In this document: positions 54,601 to 60,600 of the stretch, piece by piece
Layout of the letters: each line of letters starts with the position of its first letter
How positions within the stretch are numbered: position 1 is the first letter of the stretch
Source of the DNA: Lycocorax pyrrhopterus obiensis
Taxonomy: Eukaryota; Chordata; Aves; Passeriformes; Paradisaeidae
Length of the DNA stretch: 64,000 nt
NCBI GenBank assembly: GCA_014706295.1
Contig: JACSVZ010000002.1
Coordinates: 20,877,994 to 20,941,993 of the forward strand
Reading direction: 5' to 3'
Program-made: the position numbers and the translations under genes
The notes under the pieces: generated by a model
Seen by the model: only the letters and a program-made list of their open reading frames with translations
Databases searched by the model: none
What the model was told of the DNA's origin: nothing

Positions 54601-57600
54601 GGTTTATGTGCAGGCATCATATCAAACAAATGATTTTATGGAGAATAATGAGACTGGACAGAAATTTCTGCTAAGTGGAAAGGAGACAACCCAAAGGCAT
54701 ATTTCAAAATGTAATGCAAGGACAACTGAAGCTGTTATCATGTGAACTTTGGAGGCAAGGGTCAATGTATCAATGCTGAATGGTACCAAGAGATGATAAA
54801 TAGAGTGCAGATAGATAACAAAAGCCCTTGAAAGCAAATGCATGCACCGATTCAAAGAAACAGGGATATGTTCATAATGTCAAGCCAAATAAATGATCTC
54901 TCCAGAAGTATTTGGAAGAAATATTGTCAAGGCTAGAGGAATGAATGGTACATTATCCATGTTGAAATAATCAGTATTTCTCAGGTGAGAGTCATAGCTA
55001 TATGGAAGGATAGGAAAGAGTTTATCTTAAAGATAGTAACTGGAAACTTATGGGGTCACCAACACAGAGAGAGCAGTTGCATCTGTCCTTGCAAATGAGA
55101 TTATACAGAGCTAATGTGGAGATAAGGAGCGGAAGACAGAAGATATCTCATTGAATCCTCATGGATGAATCAGAAGAGAGGATACAGTAATACCAGACGG
55201 ATGAGCAAAAGCTCTTAGTAGACAAGGTTTTATGAAGAAAAATAGTGCTGGTTATGTGGAAAGTGCCTGTCAGCTCAAAGAGGATGTGGGTCTGACATCT
55301 GGCTAAGAACAGATCTCTGGAGACTCATGAAAGCTATTTCATTGTAGTGTAAGGGATGGAAATTGGTCTAGAAAAGATCTAAGATTATATGATTAGAGGA
55401 AATAAACCACAGAGAAGAATTGCTGATGATGTGCTGAGTATGTGTAGAGGCTGAAAGTATGACATGGGGAGAATCCAAAACTGGGGAATATTTACAGAAT
55501 AATGCAGTTAGGTTGGTGAGAAATTAAGAAAAGTGTAAACAAGAGAACGAGTTACAGGATAGAGATCAAACAATCATCTGTCTTGCCAGGATTCATGAGT
55601 CATAAATCATATTGGCCCAAACAATGAGGATTCAAATCTAGAAATTAAGACTTTTGCTCACAATTCTTCATCAACCATCTTATTTTTTCCAGTGCAGCAT
55701 TGCAAATCAACTTGTGATAAGTATTAGGGACCTATGCTTTGCTGAGGAATTTGTTTCACTTCATGCCTTTCTCCAGTCTTTTCAGAAAATGACCTAGGTT
55801 GCTTTCTCAAATCTTTTCCATCTTGAAATTGCACTCATCTCAATTTCTTTTTTTAAATTTGAATTTTAAAATTTTTATGTTTTAAAATTTTATCACATTA
55901 TCAAATATTCCAAAACAGGATAGGACATGAAGAATATTTTTAATAAGTTGTTTTATCAACAGTATAATCAGCTATCTGATGTGGCTGGTTGTTATCAGCT
56001 TAGTTACCCTTACTAGAGTCAGACAAGCACCATGCCATATTTCTGTATTGACATAGTTGCAAAGCATATTAGCATACATTGTCTTCATTGAGACAGAAGG
56101 AATTTTTAAAATTAGATCATCTCCAGAGATGATCTAAAATACATCTAACTGCTGAGATCATTCTGTTGTTCTCATGAAACAGAACTATCCCTCCAGTTCT
56201 ACTTGTTATCCTGTTCAATATGAGTTATCTTGTTTCCTGCAACAATTGGAAGCAGCTTGTTTTGACTGGACAATCTGCAGGAATCACTCTGCTACAACAG
56301 TAGGCTCAGCATCTCTCCTGTTAAATTTAGAGACTTCCCTATTAATCCTTGGCAGTTTAAGTAACTGTCCCATTATTACAGGTCACTAAACATGGTAACT
56401 TAAACATGTGACACCCCAGCTTCCAATAAGCTTGTAAATGATGAAAAAGACAAAGAAAACATCAAGTTATTCTTTAAGTATAACAACTAATGAAACTAAT
56501 TTTTCAGTAGGTGTGTGCTGTGTTTTTCACTGACAACATTAATTCAGCTTTCTTGCATAACCCAAATGGCTGTCTTTTTGCTCCCACCATGTATCCCTTG
56601 GTGGTGCCAGTCTGGGTACCACCAGTTTCTCCCCATGTTTATAGCTCCCAGCTGGACAGGGAGGTGGTGACATGGCTCTGAGCTCCCAGGCTGCCAGCGG
56701 CAGGTGCTTGGTAGATGTCTCACACCCCCGGAAAGTGCAGCTTGTCCTTCTTTGGGAACATTCCTCTGGCACTCTTACTCAGCTACTGACCTTGTGGTCA
56801 CCCCAACATAAGAAAGACTTTAAGCTATTAGGGAGCTTCCAAGGGAGGGTAATGAAGATCGTGAAGGGCCTTGAGGGGAAGCCACATGAGGAGTGGCTGA
56901 GGACACTTGGTCTGTTCAGCCTGGAGGAGACTGAGGGGAGACCTCATTGCAGTTACAATTTCCTTGTGAGAGGAAGAGGAGGGGCAGGCACTGATCTCTT
57001 CTCTGTGGTGCACAGTGACAGGAAACAATGGAACGGCCTGAAGTTGTTTCAGGGAGGTTTAGGTTGGACATTAGAAAAAGGTTCTTCCCCCAGGGGGTGG
57101 CTGGGCACTGAAGCATGCTCTCCAGGGAAGTGGTCACAGCACCAAGCCTGGTAGAGTTCAAGAAGTGTTTGGACAATGCTCTCAGGCACATGTGATTCTT
57201 GGAGATGGTGCTGTGCAGAGCCAGGAGTTGGACTCGATGATCCTTGTGGGTCCCTTTCAACTCAGCGTATTCTGTGATTCTGTGAAACTGATATGACCTT
57301 TGTATTTTTGAGACCGCTCACCTCAGTTGAATCTGTTTGCAAACAGTGAGGTGGCTAGAAAGTCCTGAAGGTAGGGCAAGGAGTCAGAGAAAATGTCTCA
57401 TTCCTCCAGCAAGCTAACTGCAAATGAGAAACTTAAAACCAGTGGGGAAAAAAATAATAGAATGCTAAACTCTCCATTTCTGTGTTCCTTTTTGTTCCAC
57501 TCAGCCTAATATCTGCACTGATTTTTCCCCCTAAAACAGATTGCTTTAGAAAATCACTGCAAGATCAAATTTTCTTCTGACTTTTCCTTGAGTCGAGCTG

Positions 57601-60600
57601 AAGAGCCTGAGTTTAGGTACTCCGAAGTTTGAGGAAAATCAGGGAGAAATAAGTCAGCTCTGAAACTTGCCAGTGTATGGACTACTTTCTGATTTTTTAA
57701 AAATCTCACTCTTAATGGTTTAAAGTTTCCTGCACTGAGTGCTGAATTCTGCATGAGGGGAAAGAAATTCCAGGTAGCTAGTTGCCTGTAACAAAAAGTG
57801 CATTGCTTTTGTCTGCAGAGGAGATCCATGCTTTTGTTGTGTCCTCTTATCTCCTCATAGATAGTATTCACTGAACTGTGAACTCCCACAAATTCAAGGG
57901 GCCTGGAGCCTTTTCCAGATCATAGGATGTGTTGAATGAGACAAGTCTGATGTCTTATATACAAGGTCTTTTTGCCTCTTTCTGCCTTAGTTTTACTCCA
58001 TGTTAAAAATTGACATTTGCTTCTTCAGCAAGCAAATGAGGTCCTGAGATCCCTGGAACAGAGAGTAATATAAAATTTCTTATCCTGGATTAGGCCTATA
58101 TAGTTGTTGCTCAGTAAATCACATGTAAAATATGCTGCTAACACTCCTGTGCTCTGTGTCCATGCAGCCCCAGCACTCCTGAGCAGAATTTGTCTTTATG
58201 ATGGACTAAGCATCTTCAGTGGGAAGAGCGCAGCCGGGCATCCTCTCGTCACGCTCTGTGGGAACGAGCTCCCTGCCCCAGTCAGTGTCTTTGGACCGAT
58301 GCTGCTCAACTTCTACACTGACTCCCACATTGTAGGCTTTGGATTCCAGGCCAGATACAGAGCAATTGGTGAGTATACACTGTTCTGTATTTTAGATGGC
58401 AGAAACATTCCATGTAGGAAAGCTATACCTCATTTTGGTAATACCTTAGATGGATGTAGATGGTGCATTTTCCCTCTGCATTTGCCCAAAACAGTTCTCA
58501 GGACCAGGACATGGCACTGTTTGGTGTGTATTAACACTCTGAATGATGTGTTACCTCACAGTTCTCATTTCTAGACTTTCCATGGGACCAAGTCAGGAAC
58601 TGAAACACTTTTCCTTTTCTGTAGTAAAGAAATGCAACAATTTTTGGCAGGTTTTGTTTGTTTGTTTGTTGTTTGCATTGTCTAGGGAGAAACATCACTA
58701 GTTTATTTAACTGAGTTAATTTTATAGATTTTATCACTTACAGGAGACTGGTCTTTTCTCAGTTATACTAAAACTACATTACACAACATGGGAAACAGAA
58801 CAGGTAAATGGGCACAGCTATATGCCTCCATTTGATGACCCTCTTGCAGTGCTAGGAATTAATGTAAATAAAACCTGAGATATAGATTTATTTTTGTTTT
58901 TTAATAGCTATTTTCACCAAAGCTCTTTTGTCATTCACAAGAGGTGTCTTATGTTTTAAAGAGGAAATGTGAATTCAAAAAAGAAATTTCCAACTGTGTT
59001 TAGAATTTCTGCACAAATATGAATATCCCAGAAGATTGATTTTTATTTGCAAAACCAATTTTAATATTTTCAAGGTTTAACTGGTAGAGACGACTTTTAT
59101 GTTTGAAAGCATCATTTTCTAACTGCAAAGAAAAGTGTGAGTTTGTAACTTTGGTATTTCCCTTAATGCATTCCTCGTGTACAAAGCCACAGCAAAAAAG
59201 CGTAAGGCTAAATTCTTTATGTGAAATGAATGGCCTGATACAGATAAGACAGAGGGACTGGCACTGAGAAGTGACAATGTGCAGTTACTCATGGAAAAGA
59301 CCTTCATAACTCACTCAAGTCAGTTGCTGCTATCTGACTTGTGACTTCTGACATTTCAGAAGGATGACTGCAGCTTTATTAGCTTGTTGTTGTATACAAA
59401 GCAGATTCTGCCAATTAACATTCCTCTTCCCCCCAGCTGCATTGTTTGCTGAAAAAAAATGAAAAAGGCTCCCCCCTCCTAGTGTAGAATAATGCTGATT
59501 CTTTATCCTCCCAGCTCCTATCCTTTATCTGCCAGTGCTCCAGGCTGACAGCCTGAGGAGTCAGGGACTCTGCATCCAGCAGCGCCCTGTATGGGAGTGG
59601 CTTTGTCAGGCTGGTGGCCTGGGCAATGGCATCTTCTTTAAAACACAAAAAACTGTGTGCGCCTCTGAGCTTATCAACAGGATGCAGGGAGACTCAGGGA
59701 GACATTTTTTTTTTGGCTAAGTTTAAAATTATAAAATAAAGGCTGAAGCTAACAATGGATATTAGAGTTTTTGTTCCCTGAAGCACTGAAGCTGGGAACA
59801 AACATTAGCCACATCCTGGCCTCATTTGTATCCATGGTGTGAAACCCTGAGAAGCCAAGCAGTGCCTTGAGTTTACAGCTGCAGAGTTTAACTTGCTTTT
59901 CAGCCAGAAAGCAAATATTCAGTCCTTCAGTTCAGCCACCCCACAGTGCTGGTGAGTCCCAGCACAGGGTGAGGTGGGGAACAGGATTAGTGATACCTGG
60001 AGACTCCTCTATGCATTTCTGTGCAGAACAAACACTACAGCAATGCCCCAGCCCTGACAGGGTGTTGACAGATGATGAGGCTCCGCGTACATTTATTCCA
60101 GAAACATCAGAGACAGGGCTATGAGTGCAATTGTGGCTGATTAGAGGCTTCCATGGAGCCAGGATCTGGATGAAGGAATGTCTTTGCCCACATATCAGAC
60201 AGGTTTCTCTTGGCAAGCTAGAACGAGTGCAGAGCTACTCCAGGCACTTCTCACTCCTGCTGCTGCATGGGGCACCCACCCCATCCTGCTGCTCCCTGGA
60301 CCTACTGCAAGACACTTGAAATCAGGCTCAGTCTTTTCCTGCACAGTGCCAGTGCCATTTGGTATGGATTAGTAACAACCTGTTACTTCAGTGCTGATTA
60401 GTCTTCCACTGCAGAGCACAGCCTGACAAGCACCTCACATTTAATAGTTCTAGGCATCACAATGAAGACTGCTCCTCATTTATCAAGGGTTTCTCTTTCC
60501 TTGCGGAAAGACTGAAAGAAACTCCTGAAAGAAATATGAGAATTAGGACCAAACTAGTATTCAGATACTAATCACTCTTTTTTCTGTTTCCCCTACAGCT

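Larger units (their letters stand above)
51048..58167 (+). other. CUBN: CUBN intron inside CUB22 (7.1 kb)
   Basis: It holds a purine-rich stretch at about 54500-55600, an AT-rich patch near 55850-55920 and a sense CR1 fragment at 56780-57286. I looked for a missing CUB exon and found none. The flanking exons join directly in phase. Confidence 0.85.
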
